A program made the translations under genes and the position numbers. From contig QEOQ01000345.1 of assembly GCA_010279815.1 (NCBI GenBank), forward strand, positions 522,685-586,684: a stretch of DNA of 64,000 nucleotides, in the 5' to 3' direction. Source of the DNA: Brachionus plicatilis (lineage: Eukaryota > Rotifera > Eurotatoria > Ploima > Brachionidae). This document shows, one piece after another, positions 23,589 to 34,835 of this stretch; the first letter of the stretch is position 1, and each line of letters starts with the position of its first letter. The notes below the pieces were generated by a model. The model saw only the letters and a program-made list of their open reading frames with translations, did no database searches and was not told the origin of the DNA.

Positions 23589-24645
23589 ATGTTTGAAAGA
23601 AAATTGACTGCTTTGGACTATCATTCTCCCGATAACTTTGATTATCAAAGTAAAGTTTTGAATTTTATTAAAAATTTATTTAAAATTTTTGATTTATATA
23701 GATGAAAAAACATTTCGAAATTTTATCAGTTGGATAGAGAACCAAAAAATTCGTCTTTATCCTATAGAGGAAAGAGTCAGTCTGGACAATGTTGAATCAG
23801 ACGATTGGAACCAAGTTTACGAAAAAGTTGATTATTATTTAATTTGTGAATATAAAGGCTAAAAATTTGCAGTATTTAAGAGAAATGGATATGGAGAATT
23901 TGAATTCAAAATTGCCCCGTGAAGAACAAATTGAAATTATTTTGTCTCATGCTATTCGCTTGGAATTCACTGATAATGGTGATAAATTAATTTTTAATTT
24001 AAAAATTTTATTTACAGTTATTTTGCCTAGTTGACAAAATTAATACTTTTCGAGCAAGTCAGGATGAATTAATGAAGCAAAACAGCGAAACAAACCCCTT
24101 GGAAAATATTGATTGTAAATATTAGAATTTTATTTTAAATTTTTTTTTAATAAATTAAAAGATAATTCGGTGGATTTTGTTGATGGTCTGAACCGAATGC
24201 AACGCTTGTTAAATGTGCCGACCAAGTTGGGTGATAATCTAACAGTACTTCAAGCTATTAGCAAGCTAGTCTCAGAAAAATTGAACCCCAAAGCCGTTCA
24301 GGCTTCTTTAGAAGAGCACAAATATTTGAAAGAAGTTAACTTTTTAGAAATTAATTTTTTTTCATCATAAATTTATTAAATTATTTAAAAGCCGACACAG
24401 CTAACACTTAATTCAATAAATGGAGGAATTGATTGCAAAGGTAATTAATTTAAATGTATAAGATTGTTTCAATTGATTTATTTGTTTAAGATCCGATACT
24501 TAACGATGCAGTCAAGGTGCTTAGATTGCTGCACATTAAAGAGCTGAGAGATTTGCAGACAAAAATAAATGAAACTATAGTTAGTATACAAACAATAACG
24601 GCTAATCCAAAGACAGACTCTAGCCTTGGAAAAGTTGGCTTTTGA
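23589..24645 (+). CDS. RTRAF: RNA transcription, translation and transport factor (C14orf166/CLE7 family)
   Basis: Seven exons: 23589-23649, 23702-23826, 23873-23978, 24031-24114, 24162-24334, 24392-24440 and 24491-24645. They code for 250 aa; human RTRAF is 244. The start MFERKLTALDYHSPDNF, then FRNFISWIENQKIRLYPIEER, IRLEFTDN, LRLLHIKELRDLQTKINETI and the end NPKTDSSLGKVGF match the family along its length. Family knowledge: RTRAF is a component of the tRNA-ligase complex (RTCB-DDX1-FAM98B-RTRAF) and shuttles with RNA-transport granules. The exon 4 acceptor is the AG at 24029-24030. The alternative acceptor at 24015-24016 would cause a stop. Confidence 0.92.
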
Positions 24646-26836
24646 AAACAATAATTTAAAATTTTTAAAAAATAAATTTTTTGAACATTTTTATTTAATA
24701 AATGTAATGCTAGGGTTACTCTAGGTATCTAGCCTCACTTTAATATTATTTACTTTATTAAAATAATATTTAACAAATTAATAATTTAATGAGGGATTTT
24801 TTTAACATGACGCTGCTATGGTTGGAAAAAACAACATCAGTTGAAAACTTATAAATTAATTGTTTATTTAACTGCTAAACATTAGTTTAAATTCAATTAC
24901 GTAATTTTAAAAAAATGTAAAAATGTGCTGGTTAAAACATTGATTAGCGATAAATTCTTAAACAATGAGGCCTATCAAGTGCCATGATTATAAAATCTTG
25001 AAAATTTTCATTCCACAGATTTTATTACATGAGAACAAAATAATACTTGATTTTCGTTACAAAAATTTCAAGTATAAAAAGTGAACAAATTCCGAAAAAT
25101 TTAGAACAAAAAATTTCACTGCTTAAGATTTTGTAAGATAAAAAAGCTTCAAAATATTTCAAAAGTATTTTAAGTAAATTATAGGAAGTAGATTAGGCAA
25201 AAAATATCAAATGATTTATTTATAAAATTTTCCTTTTGTTTATTTGCCAAGGGATAAAAAATTAAAATAATTCATAACTGCCTTAGGTATTATTCCGAAT
25301 TATTTTTCTAAATTATAAACAAAAATCTGAATTTTGAAATAATATATTTTAAAGAAAAAATATATGAATTTTTCTAAAATATTATCTCTTTAGAATTTTG
25401 AATTCAATCTTTTCTATTTAGGCCTATGGTAAATTTTTAAATCATTTAGCCGGGAAAGGAAATTTTTTATAATATTTTTTTTAATAAATTAGCAAAGTTA
25501 CAAAAATTTTTAAGCAAAATCATTTTATTATTCATTTTAAAAATAATCGCTTTCCAAACTAAAACAAATTCAAAAATTCATTTTTTACATCAATTTCTCA
25601 CTTTTATATATTTTTTTATAATATTAATATCGCATTATTATGTCTCTGTTTTGGAAAAAAAAATAATAACCACTGTTTTTTTCCATTTTTTCTTAGGTTA
25701 ATCTTCAAAATAGTTTTGGAAATTTACTCAGCTTTAGAACTCAAATTAAGTAAAGATTTGTTAGTAAAATTCAAACCTAGACACACATAAATGTTGTAAA
25801 TCAACCTATTTTGTTTAATTTTCTTTTCTAAAAATCACTAAATAAGAAATTATAAAAAAATTAAAAAATTTTCCAAATTTTTATTTACATTTTTAGTTTG
25901 AATTTGAAATTCGGAAAGAAAAAGTTTTGAAATAGTGAGAAGACAAAACATGCAATGTATTCGATCCGTAATCCTTTTCAAATTTTTATCTATACTTATT
26001 TATTTTTATTTAAACTATTGGCAATGAATATTAGCTATATATATTTGAGATCAAAATTTCTCTTAGTTAAAAAAGGATTAATAAGTGATGTTTATATTTG
26101 TTTGGAATTTTATTCGGTAAAATTAGATGATTTAAAACACTAGTTCCACCGAAAAAGTTCTAATTTTTATTGACTTAAATATAAAAAAAAAATTATTTTT
26201 AATATTATTTAAGATAATTTCTATTTAATTTATTTTAGAGTTTGGTAATGAAGAGTGCTTAGTACCTTCGAATCATCCTTTTACGAATTTTTTTTTTTTA
26301 ATTTTGGAATTCATTTATTGTTTACAAGATCAGATAAAAAATACTTTGAAAATGTAAAAAGTTTTTGTCAATTTTTTGTAATTTTTAAAGATAAAAGAGG
26401 CATTAAACAATTTGCTTTGTGTTTCATCAGACAAATTAGGTGATTTCAAAAATTTTATTTTTTACCAAAATTAAAAATTTTCTTCGCTTATTAAGCCCTA
26501 ATATTTTGAATATTTAATTTTTTAATTACTTTTCAATTTGTTCATAAATCTGGAATGATTCTCTATGTGTTCTTGTTATATTTTTTATTTTCTACATTTT
26601 AATGTCCAACACCCGAGTCTTTAAAATTCAAAAGTTTCGTTATCAAATAAAAGAAAACTATTTAATACATAATAAAATGATATTTCAAAAATTGAACCAT
26701 TTTTGACTAATGTTTTTTTTTATATTCTATTTAAATTTTTTAAACTTACATCGTCTTTAAGGCGTCAATTAAATAAATAATAATAATATTATAAATTATT
26801 AAATTATGAAATTATTTGATTTTAACTAGATTAGAA
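24646..26836. other. AT-rich intergenic region
   Basis: Low-complexity sequence with only short K/F/N/I-rich chance ORFs and no recognised repeat copy. Confidence 0.5.
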
Positions 26837-27541
26837 ATGACTAAAGAGCATATAATTCTAAATCCAAATTATCTAAAATCAAACGAGATGCATAAGAATA
26901 TAAATACAGTGAAATATCAATTTTTGTTCGAGAATTCGATCAAAAATACTTCTGTTAAAGCGGCATCAACAAATAAAATTTATGAGAAAAAATCATCTGA
27001 CGAAGGCTATGATTCCCCAAAAACTAAGTTGAGTTTAAATATGAATGAGTCAAGACTTTCGAATAGTGATAAAAGACACTTTAGTTATTCAAGTGAGCCT
27101 AAATCAAGACCGCCAACTCGCTTGCCTTCAATTAGATTTGATTATATCGAACCGCTAAAACCAACTGATCAGCAATCAAGTTCAATAATAAAATTCAAAA
27201 GTGATGTAAATTTGAATGCAAAAACCTCAAGTCAATCTAATTTAAGAAAGTCAAATAGATCTAGCACTGATTTGGGGTCGGAAATCGATTGCACCTCTAC
27301 TGCCGATGATGACGATGTGTTTATAACTACTAGTGATATAATCAAAATAGATAAAAAATCAAAGCAATCAAGTCCTGTACGATCAAGACGTACTATTTTA
27401 AGCGAAAGTGAATTGAAAGCTTTAAATTTAAGCGAAAAGTTTATGAAAGATGCCAAGAAAATGATATTTTTACCGGAGACCAATTCATTTTGTCCCAGAA
27501 ATACATTTTACTATTTAAATGCATCTAACGATAAAAAATAG
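26837..27541 (+). CDS. Uncharacterised single-exon protein with NSFCP C-terminal signature (paralogue A)
   Basis: I do not recognise this gene. The ATG at 26837 gives 234 aa. The frame is open seven codons further upstream but without an ATG. The protein is polar, serine- and lysine-rich and probably largely disordered. It has three islands: SRPPTRLPSIR (about residue 96), an acidic STADDDDVF (about residue 161) and a C-terminal block about residues 190-226 containing ILSESELKALNLSEKFM and AKKMIFLPETNSFCP. All three islands recur in order in the gene at 37347-38090. Within the C-terminal block 18 of 35 residues are identical. The shared islands support both genes as real. No domain, signal peptide or membrane segment is visible. 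Confidence 0.7.
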   Translation: MTKEHIILNPNYLKSNEMHKNINTVKYQFLFENSIKNTSVKAASTNKIYEKKSSDEGYDSPKTKLSLNMNESRLSNSDKRHFSYSSEPKSRPPTRLPSIRFDYIEPLKPTDQQSSSIIKFKSDVNLNAKTSSQSNLRKSNRSSTDLGSEIDCTSTADDDDVFITTSDIIKIDKKSKQSSPVRSRRTILSESELKALNLSEKFMKDAKKMIFLPETNSFCPRNTFYYLNASNDKK

Positions 27542-28842
27542 GCCTATTTTTTTAGATCTAAATTATAAATATTTTTTCTAATTTATTGTTTTTTAAAAAA
27601 AATAAAATAAAATATCAAATAAAAATAAAAATTCTTTTTAATAGAAGATAAATCTAACGAGTTAAACTGTTATAATTTTAAAGCTATGGCTTATATGATT
27701 TTTCAAATGTATTTTTAATATACTTTGGTTGTAATTTTTGTATTTATTGTATCAAAAAACTTACTTTAACAGATAAAGGCTGTCAATTACCTTTTCTTCA
27801 AAAATAATTACTTTTTGTTGAAAAAATAAAAATTTAATTTTGGACAAAAAAATTAAATTAACAAGTTGAAATTAATTAGTTTTTGTCTATTTTATTTATT
27901 TTTGTTAAAATAATTACTTTCTGTTGAGATTAATTACTTTTTGATGAAAAAATAAATAAGTTCTAATAGAAAAACCCTATTCGAGTTAAATGAATCTCGT
28001 TTACATTATCTCAATAAACAATAAAATAGAATTAGATAACAAAAATTTGATAAATTGATTTCATTTCAATCGGCTTTAAAAATTACAATTTAATAGTAAT
28101 AATTGGTCATGAAGTAGATGCACTTGTAGTTTTAATTTCAAAAATTATTTCTTCTCTCATTTTGTTTCTTTAGCAGTAAACCAAAAGCTTTTAGCAATGC
28201 CACTGAAGTATATTCAGAAGCTGTTGCTCCAAAACCAGAAAAAACAAAAGCATGTCTAGTAAGGCAATAATCAAATAAATTTTGTTTTTTTATTTTAATT
28301 TTTTTTATATTTTGATTAATGATTTTCAACTTAAACTAAATGTTTAGTAAATAAACTAATTAACTTAAACAAAAAGTAATTATTTTCAACAATTTATTTA
28401 CAACTAATTAATTTTGACAGTGAAATAATTATTTACAACAAAAAGTAACTATATGCAAAAAAATAATAAACGTAAACTAATTAATTTCAACATGGAGGTA
28501 ATATTTTCTCACAAAAAAAATTAAAAAATTTTAAAAAATTTAAATTTTACGAAATCATTATTAATGATGAAAATGAACTTATCTTGAAAATAATATCTAA
28601 TCTTCTTGCTTGTTGTTATCCAGGATTGGAATGGCATTTTTTTCCCTTATTCACTCCTTGTGGGGTAGGGTCATTACTTTTGATTTCCACTCAAGTCGAT
28701 TTTGGGTCTTTACCCTTGCTTATTCTCATGTCATTCCAATTTCGATGAGCTCTTTCGTGATTGTCCATGTTACTGCTGGTCGTCCAACCTTACATAGTCC
28801 ATTGAAGAGCTCTTTTTAGTATCCGTTTTTCTTTCATTAGCG
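27542..28842. repeat. Inverted-repeat region of ATTACTTTTTGTTG motifs
   Basis: From about 27800 to 27950 the motif AATTACTTTTTGTTGA and variants recur. From about 28365 to 28450 its reverse complement CAACAAAAAGTAATTATT recurs. The arms flank about 400 bp. The interior contains a minus-strand frame (28138-28329) whose middle, about HAFVFSGFGATASEYTSVAL, is protein-like but unassigned. Probably a non-autonomous DNA element. Confidence 0.45.
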
Positions 28843-29036
28843 AAACAAAATTGTTTCACATAATTCTGCAAAATCTGTACAAATTAATCGCGTTTTATTT
28901 TCAATAATTTTAAATAGGGTGCAATTTTGCAGAACTCGCACAGATTTGCAGACTTCCGCAGTATGTGAAACAAAAGTTGTTGCGGAAGTCTGCAAATCTG
29001 TGTTGAAAGTTGACAAAAGTTGTTTCACATAATTAT
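28843..29036. repeat. Foldback sequence with a perfect 22-bp hairpin
   Basis: Arms 28939-28960 and 28981-29002 are exact reverse complements around a 20-nt loop. The hairpin is bracketed by copies of TTGTTTCACATAATT at about 28849 and 29019. It lies just upstream of the LINE at 29149 and could be a MITE core or its remnant. Confidence 0.65.
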
Positions 29037-29148
29037 TGTAAATTCGCGTTAAATCTGGTAAAATTATCGGAACAAATCAGTTTAGTATGCAACAAAAGTT
29101 GTTTCATTTTGATTAATTTACAGAACCAGTTTTTGACATTTAGAACAA

Positions 29149-30861
29149 ATGCTAGAAAATTTTTTTATTTTTGTATTGGGAGTTTTGAATGAAATTTCAC
29201 TATGCCAAGAAATTCCAATTTTTGTTTTAGGTGACTTAAATGTCGATCTACAAAGTACTTCACATGCTTTTTTTTTTATTTTTTATTATTTATTATTTAT
29301 TAAAAAATATTTAGAACAGTACTCAAATAATGAGTCCTTTTTTCCCGTTATAAACCTTGACGAACCTAAAAAAACAATTAAAAAAATAAAAAAAAGACTC
29401 GTCAGCCGGTTCGGACTTAATAAGCTATCGCCTAATTAAAAACCTCTCTGAAACTTTTTTGAAAAAAATTTTAAATTTCTTCAATCTTTGTCTAGCAAAA
29501 TCCATAATCCCTAAACAAAGGAAAATCTCAAGGATTTCCATGTTACCAAAAAAGAGAACATCTAATGACCCATCTAAGTACCGCCCAATAAGCGTTACTA
29601 GTTGTCTAGGCAAGATATTAGAACGCATAGTAAGAAATAGGTTATATAAGTATCTTGAAGAAAATAGCTTGATCTGCTTGCAACAATCAGGCTTTCGAGC
29701 ACATAGGCGAACAGCTGATAATCTTGTTTTCATGACTCAAAAAATATCTGAAACTTTCAATAGGAAAAAAAAGTGTGCTCATTATTTTTTGACATTTCTC
29801 AAGCCTTTGATAAAACTTGGCACAATGGAATACTTTACAAAATGTCCCAATTAAAAATACCACTCTATATATTAGAGTGTGTAAGAGATTTCCTCAATAA
29901 TAGGAAGTTTTTTCTAAAAGTAAATGAATATTCTTCAACTCAGGGGGTCATTCAGTCAGGGGTACCTCAAGGAGCTGTAATTAGTCCTCTCCTATTTACA
30001 ATTTTTATAAAAGACATTCCAAAATTGAACTCAAAAAATAAAAGCTACTCTCTTCTTTTTGCCGATGATCTTGTTTCCTACTTTATATTTAAAAAGTATG
30101 GTAAAATTGCCACAGCAATAAATTGCTATTTGAAAAAAATTGAAGCTTGGCTTGTAAAATGGAAAATGGCCCCCGAAAAGTGTAGTCATACCATTTTCTC
30201 CGGAAATCCAGGTAAAAACCAATCTCTTACTTTAAAACTTTTTGGAAAAAAAATACCGTATGAAAAAAAGCCTTTATTTCTAGGCATTACTTTCGATGAA
30301 AACCTTAGCTTCGACTCGCATGTAGGCTTTATTAGATCAAGATGCATTGATCGTTTTAACGTCTTTAAAATTCTGGCACAATTAAGTCTTGGAAACTTAA
30401 CCACAATACTTTGGTAAATATATATAAATCATTAATTGGCTCTATTATTGATTATAGTTTCTTTATTCCCATTCTAGTCTCAAAGACCAACCACTCTAGG
30501 CTACAAGTTCTCCAAAATATTTCAATTAAGTACAGTTATAATTTTCCTCATGATACTCCATCGGATCTCCTGATAAATTTCCTAGATGACATAAAGCTTG
30601 ATAACATTGAAGTTCGTTTAAATAAACTATTAATAAAATATCTCAAAAATAGTGTTATTTTCAAAAATAGATTTACTATTGAATTAATCAATAATTCAAA
30701 AACAAACTAGATATCTTTTTGAAACAAAAATAATTAATTTTTTCCTATTAACATAATCTTTTTAAGACATATTTAAAAATCAGACAGCTACCACAGCAAG
30801 GCTAGATATAGCATTGCTCCGCTAATGTCTGCTGTAGCTTTTTATTATTATTATTAATTTT
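29149..30861 (+). pseudogene. Non-LTR retrotransposon (LINE), frameshifted, with endonuclease and RT parts
   Basis: At about 29210-29260 the frame gives IPIFVLGDLNVDLQ, the GDxN motif of APE endonucleases. From 29459 follow SNDPSKYRPISVTSCLGKIL, QQSGFRAHR, then after a frame change in an A8 run near 29770 come DISQAFDKTWHNG, GVPQGAVISPLLF and the polymerase box LLFADDLVSY. A second frame change lies near 30413, after which VNIYKSLIGSIIDYSFF and LQVLQN continue to a stop at 30710. The 3' region to about 30861 carries AGACAGCTACCACAGC and ends in (TTA)n. The order suggests a Jockey/CR1-like LINE. The N-terminal ORF and most of the endonuclease are missing, so the copy is dead. Confidence 0.85.
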
Positions 30862-32269
30862 TATCTATTGTAGTTATCTATGATTAACTCTTATTAATAC
30901 TCAAATGAATCCTTTTACATTTCAAAGGTATGAAAAAAATATATCAACTTATCACGGTATTCTTGACCACGCGCTACTTTATGACCAATCTAATACAATA
31001 AAATCTATCAGTTGCTTTGGAACCATTTTTTATTCCCAAGCTTAAGCTTAAGCTTAAAATAACCGAAATAAATGTTTTTTAAAACACCAGACTACAATTC
31101 TGTAAGAATTTGTAATCGAGTAAATTCTTAGAAGCCAATTTTAATATAAGTAATGGATATATAAAATAAGCTTAAGAATCTGAATGAGCAATTAAATATA
31201 TAACAATACTCTTCAATCTGATATTTATTTTTTAAAAATTATCAAAAACATTAGATTAATTAAGTTTTAAATTTTAATTGAAATTTTTGATCTTAAAATT
31301 GGATCTGAAACTTCAAATTGCCGGAATATCTTTGGCTAAAAATGGAGATTAAAATTCGTATATACTTTGGTCTCCTTTTATTCAAATCTGATGATCAGAT
31401 TCTCAATTTAGCGTCTATCTCAATTAACTTATGGTCTTGAAACACTTACCTTAAACACTTGAACTAAAAACTAGTTCCTTGTACTTTTCTCATAAAGTCA
31501 AAACCAATCAAGCAGTAATGCTTGAAATCAACTGCTAAAAAAGCATTCAGTTAAACTTAATTAGCACCAATTCTCAACGAAACGGTGACAATCAATGGTT
31601 GACCATTCGAAGTGGTAGATGAACGTCTTTTTTTATCATTTACTACCTAGCCTTCTCCAGATTAATTTATGTCTTCACACCTACTGTATCTAATAAACAT
31701 TCTGTCATATGATATACTTTAAATCGTTACGGCAACGATTTAAAGTATGTCTATGTCTATAGAAAGGCTTTCTAATTCTTAATTTACGTTTTTTGTATTT
31801 ACAGAAAATTGGTTTCCTTGGTCATTTTTGATCGCAATAATTAGTGTCGATATATTTAATGATCTTTACTGGCTATTATAACCATCAAATAAAAACACCA
31901 TATTTTACTGTTCCTAAGCATTATTATAAAACAATTCTGAACTTTAATCAATAAAATCTGTTTAATCAATTCTTGAAAACAAGAGATCGAGCTTGTGTCG
32001 ATTGATAGTTTAGTGCAGTCTGATTATATTTCAGGTATATATGTAATAGTAAATTTTGAGATTAAGTAAATTTATAGAATTACGTGTCAATGCGTAAAAT
32101 TGTAGAAAAATATAAAAATATTGGATTCTCAAAATTTACTAAGTAAATTTATAGATTTACTTATGCTAACGGAATTCTATAGAATTTTTAATTTCTTCTC
32201 GTAAATTACTAGATAATTTATGCGTAAATTTTGAGAACAATTTTTCTTAAAAATTTAAAATTATTTTCA
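30862..32269. other. Intergenic; includes 61-bp repeat and a strong short hairpin
   Basis: Positions 31409-31469 are repeated exactly at 33349-33409, just after the N gap. At 31714-31748 two perfect 15-bp arms (ATACTTTAAATCGTT and its complement) enclose ACGGC. The stretch 32040-32230 has many GTAAATTTA/TAAATTTAC palindromes and may be the 5' terminal part of the integrase-like element that follows. No gene is seen before 32270. Confidence 0.55.
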
Positions 32270-33214
32270 ATGGAAACCAACGTCGAAAATTATGACAGCG
32301 CTCTTGTCGCGGCTGAAAATAACCGCATTCATAAAGAAAAATTTTATGAATCGCTTGAACGATTGGGTATCGAGCGAGTCGAAAACGACCTCCTAAATCC
32401 CGAAAAAAAAAAGAGGAAAACTTTTACGTTTATTAAAGCGGAAGAGTATAATGCTCTTTTGCTTACAATCGAACTAGCAAAAAACAAATCCGGAACAAAA
32501 ACAAAAAGCGAATACAACATTTTACGTGATTACGACGTGATCGTTTTAGGTGATACCAAAAAAATTATAAAAAAGCGAGAAAACGAAAACGATAATATCC
32601 GTTTTTTAGTGCCTTATGAGCATTTGTTTGATACGATTTATCGAATTCATGAGCAAGTAGGACATAAGAGTCGAGACGTAATGTTACCTGCATGTAAAAA
32701 AAATCACATCAATTTAACAGTTGAGATGATTAATTGTAAGTTTACAGGTAGAATAAAAAAAAGTTACTGATTGAGTCAATTATTTTTTAGTATTTAACAA
32801 TACGTGTCAACAATGTGTCTTAAACAAAAAAAGAAATAAAACCACTGGACTTGTTGTAAAACCGATTTTGTCTCAAAACTCGAAGCTCCAAACCTAATAT
32901 GTCGAGTCATAGACATTGATTTTAAATTTCAATTGTATGAACTAGCTTGTGAAGCAGGCGTTTTTACTGATATGTTCGCCAGAAATTGCTTCGATTTGTT
33001 AAAAGACTCAAATCTGACATTAAATGTCAATACTAGCAAATCAGTAAAAGGCATAAGAGCGGCAGTAAATGAGCTCTCAGTTGGCGGAGGGCAAGGGATG
33101 GTTAAATGTAACTGTACATCCGCTTGTTCAACTAATAGATGCTCATGTCGAAAATCAAATTTACTTTGCAATTCCCGTTGTCATGGCTCAAATCCGGCAT
33201 GCAAAAATAAATAA
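32270..33214 (+). pseudogene. KRBA2/Ginger-like integrase-derived gene lacking its DDE core
   Basis: Exon 1 (32270-32735) has an ATG and contains VPYEHLFDTIYRIHEQVGH. A GT-AG intron leads to 32791 onward with NTCQQCVLNKK, completing the H-x3-H ... C-x2-C zinc motif of the integrase H2C2 domain. After VVKPIL the frame meets a stop. From about 32905 another frame gives LYELACEAGVFTDMFARN, VGGGQGMVKCNCTSACS and NRCSCRKSNLLCNSRCHG, the cysteine-rich tail of KRAB-A-domain-containing-2-like proteins. The roughly 200-residue DDE catalytic core expected between them is missing. The result is a deletion derivative of a Ginger-type transposon or of a host gene descended from one. Exon 1 is intact and could still make a short protein. 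Confidence 0.7.
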
Positions 33215-33341
33215 AAACTTTATTTTTTTTTAATTTTATTTTATTTTACTTTGCTTTACAAATTTACTAAAACTTTACAGTTATTCTCGTAAATTACTCA
33301 AACATTTCCAGTAAATTACGGGAAAAAATAAAATATCAGTA

Positions 33342-33348
33342 NNNNNNN
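33342..33348. other. Assembly gap (7 N)
   Basis: Seven undetermined bases. The 61 bp right after the gap equal 31409-31469. A true join may therefore be elsewhere, or two haplotypes were concatenated. Confidence 0.95.
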
Positions 33349-34835
33349 TAGCGTCTATCTCAATTAACTTATGGTCTTGAAACACTTACCTTAAACACTT
33401 GAACTAAAATAGTCATTGAAATTTTAAGATATTCTACCAAGACTTTGTAGAGCTTGATTCTAGTCTGACGTTTTGAAGATGTAAGTGGAATAGAATTAGA
33501 GGAAGAGCAAGCAACAATCAAAAATAATTACTTATAGAAATTGAAAAAAAAAATTTAGAAAATAAATTATACTTTAATAATTTTTGATTTATAAAATATG
33601 TGTGATGTGTGATTATATTAAAATTCTTTCACATAATGAAATTGAGCCAAATTCTTTTTGCCAAAAATTAAAAAAATCTTCAAAAGTCTTTTAATTACCG
33701 TCGAATTTCATTCTAAATAAATATTGTATCAAAAAATTTTAGTTAAACATTAAACCCTAACCCTAACCCTAATATTTCTGAATTTTATGCGAATGATATT
33801 TTGAATTTGTTATCATTTTTCTTATTTTTAGATTTTAAGGGTAAGGATTTTGTTGTTTCGAATTTAAAACTTGAGCACAAAATTCAATATGAATTTCAAA
33901 TTTTTTATGAAGTTTCAATTTGCGTTTTTTTAAATTTAAATTTTTCAGAATTTTTTTATTAAATGTTATTTTAAATTTTCTGAGGCCATTTCAAATAAGT
34001 CAATTGACAACCTATTTGGTGGGGTAATCTCGTCATGAATTTGTGGGGGGTGTTCAAATTCATGAAACGCAATACATGAATAACAATTCATAACAGAAAA
34101 TATTAACAAAAGGCAACATTCATAATTTGGACGAAAGACTCATTTAACATTAATAGAAATTTAAATTTTAAGAGAATCAAAAATTTTATTTATCATATTA
34201 AATAAAATTTTGATATTTTCTTTTTCTCGATTTTTAACTCATATATTAGTTATTATCCTGTATGTACACCTGGATGTATTTAAAAAAAAATCATTCTGGT
34301 CAAAACCAAATATATGCCAAAGAATTTTCGTTTTTAATTAAGTGGAAATTTTTAATTCATTTGTTTTATTGGTTAGATAAATCTTCGTAATAAAAGTTTT
34401 TAAATTTAAAAAATTTGCTTTTGTGAAATTAAGTACAATAGAATAGAAAAAAAAGTAAAAATCTTTAAATTTTTTGTTGACGTTAATAATTGTCTCTGTA
34501 AATACAAAATGCTACAACATTCTTAAGTTACATCAACTGCCTTAGTCCGTTTAATTATATGCTAACTACCTGCAAAATGCACCACGATCAAATATATTAA
34601 AATTTTATTTGCTAATCTTGCAAATATTTTAAAGAATATTTTCACTATGTTTCATTTAAAAAAACAATTTTTAACCTGTACAAATAAATTATAGATGTTA
34701 ACTTTTTGTTCTATTCTATTGTAATTAATTTCACAAAAGCATTTTTCATGTATCCAAAAATAAATTTTTAAAATAAAAAAGCAGATATGTAAGAGTATAT
34801 TTTTATGAAAAATGTCAATCTTGTTTTTCATTTAT
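33349..34835. other. Intergenic with a short interstitial telomere-type repeat
   Basis: Positions 33753-33772 read AACCCTAACCCTAACCCTAA, about three CCCTAA units. Otherwise AT-rich, no gene. Confidence 0.6.

Noticed and set aside
26816..26836. Upstream extension of paralogue A to a TTG
   Set aside because: TTG starts are not expected in animal nuclear genes. The first ATG is at 26837. The same correction moves paralogue B from 37338 to 37347.
31409..33409. The 61-bp repeats as long terminal repeats or target duplications of the integrase-like element
   Set aside because: They have no TG...CA ends, do not abut the element, and the right copy starts exactly at an N gap. An assembly origin is simpler.
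33753..33772. True chromosome end
   Set aside because: Only about three units with unique sequence on both sides.
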